From positions 1 to 43,143 of the forward strand of contig JAQTRC010000021.1 of the NCBI GenBank assembly GCA_028712665.1: a stretch of 43,143 bases of DNA. The letters are read 5' to 3'. The notes under the pieces were generated by a model. It worked only from the letters and a program-made list of their open reading frames with translations, was not told the DNA's origin and searched no databases. Shown here piece after piece: positions 43,118-43,143 of the stretch (position 1 is its first letter; each line of letters begins with the position of its first letter). Position numbers and translations under genes: made by a program. The stretch is from Desulfuromonadaceae bacterium (lineage in GTDB: Bacteria; Desulfobacterota; Desulfuromonadia; Geobacterales; Pseudopelobacteraceae).

Positions 43118-43143
43118 CAGCCCGACACTGCTTCTACTCAGGG

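Overview
The window reads as an ordinary chromosomal stretch of a Geobacter-like deltaproteobacterium (Desulfuromonadales/Geobacterales). The main pointers are a PpcA-type periplasmic triheme cytochrome c7, a SelD that itself carries an in-frame UGA (selenocysteine), a biotin pyruvate carboxylase of about 1,150 residues, a ThiE-ThiD fusion followed by a short ThiC, and many small Cys-rich proteins. The genus cannot be fixed from this alone.

Layout. 1-5.7 kb is the most accessory-looking part: the tail of an unknown Pro/Lys/Glu-rich protein, an exported FecR-domain protein, a PaaK-like adenylating ligase, an SbnB/ornithine-cyclodeaminase-like dehydrogenase facing it tail to tail, then a GT-B glycosyltransferase and a SapC-family protein that appear to form an operon. 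5.9-12.2 kb is leftward: cytochrome c7, purE, purD, purH, Sec-containing selD and alr. 12.2-15.6 kb is a thiamin operon (thiED-thiC) with a promoter, a TPP riboswitch whose terminator/antiterminator logic can be read by eye, and two tandem 48-bp hairpin repeats. 15.8-18.9 kb is leftward (Sir2, DUF1015, SPOR-NlpC/P60). A tRNA-Thr(CGT) follows, then a rightward group (membrane protein, Lys-rich mini-protein, HDOD protein, metallo-beta-lactamase-fold protein, rsgA, a methyltransferase-like gene).

24.5-40.3 kb is almost entirely leftward housekeeping: HU, prfB with its programmed +1 frameshift, lnt, a CorC-like CBS protein, ybeY, a 7TM-HD phosphodiesterase, xerD, a nucleoside-recognition membrane protein, glnD and pyc. 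The end is rightward: ilvE, a Cys-rich mini-protein overlapping a 2[4Fe-4S] ferredoxin, and a RelE-like toxin/Xre antitoxin pair.

Genes that work together: purH-purD-purE (late purine synthesis); thiED-thiC (HMP-P synthesis, HMP phosphorylation and coupling to thiazole, under TPP feedback); ybeY/7TM-HD/corC/lnt (a conserved rRNA-maturation and envelope neighbourhood, here without phoH).

Three recoding or start problems matter for annotation: selD must be read through UGA, prfB needs a +1 shift, and several genes start at TTG or GTG. Intergenic DNA is rich in palindromic repeats: at least three full copies and one half copy of a roughly 130-140-bp element, two copies of a C/G-run hairpin element, and several single palindromes. 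I found no CRISPR array, insertion sequence or prophage. The best candidates for undescribed biology are the 1-5.7 kb ligase/dehydrogenase/glycosyltransferase/SapC cluster and the tandem hairpins behind the TPP riboswitch.
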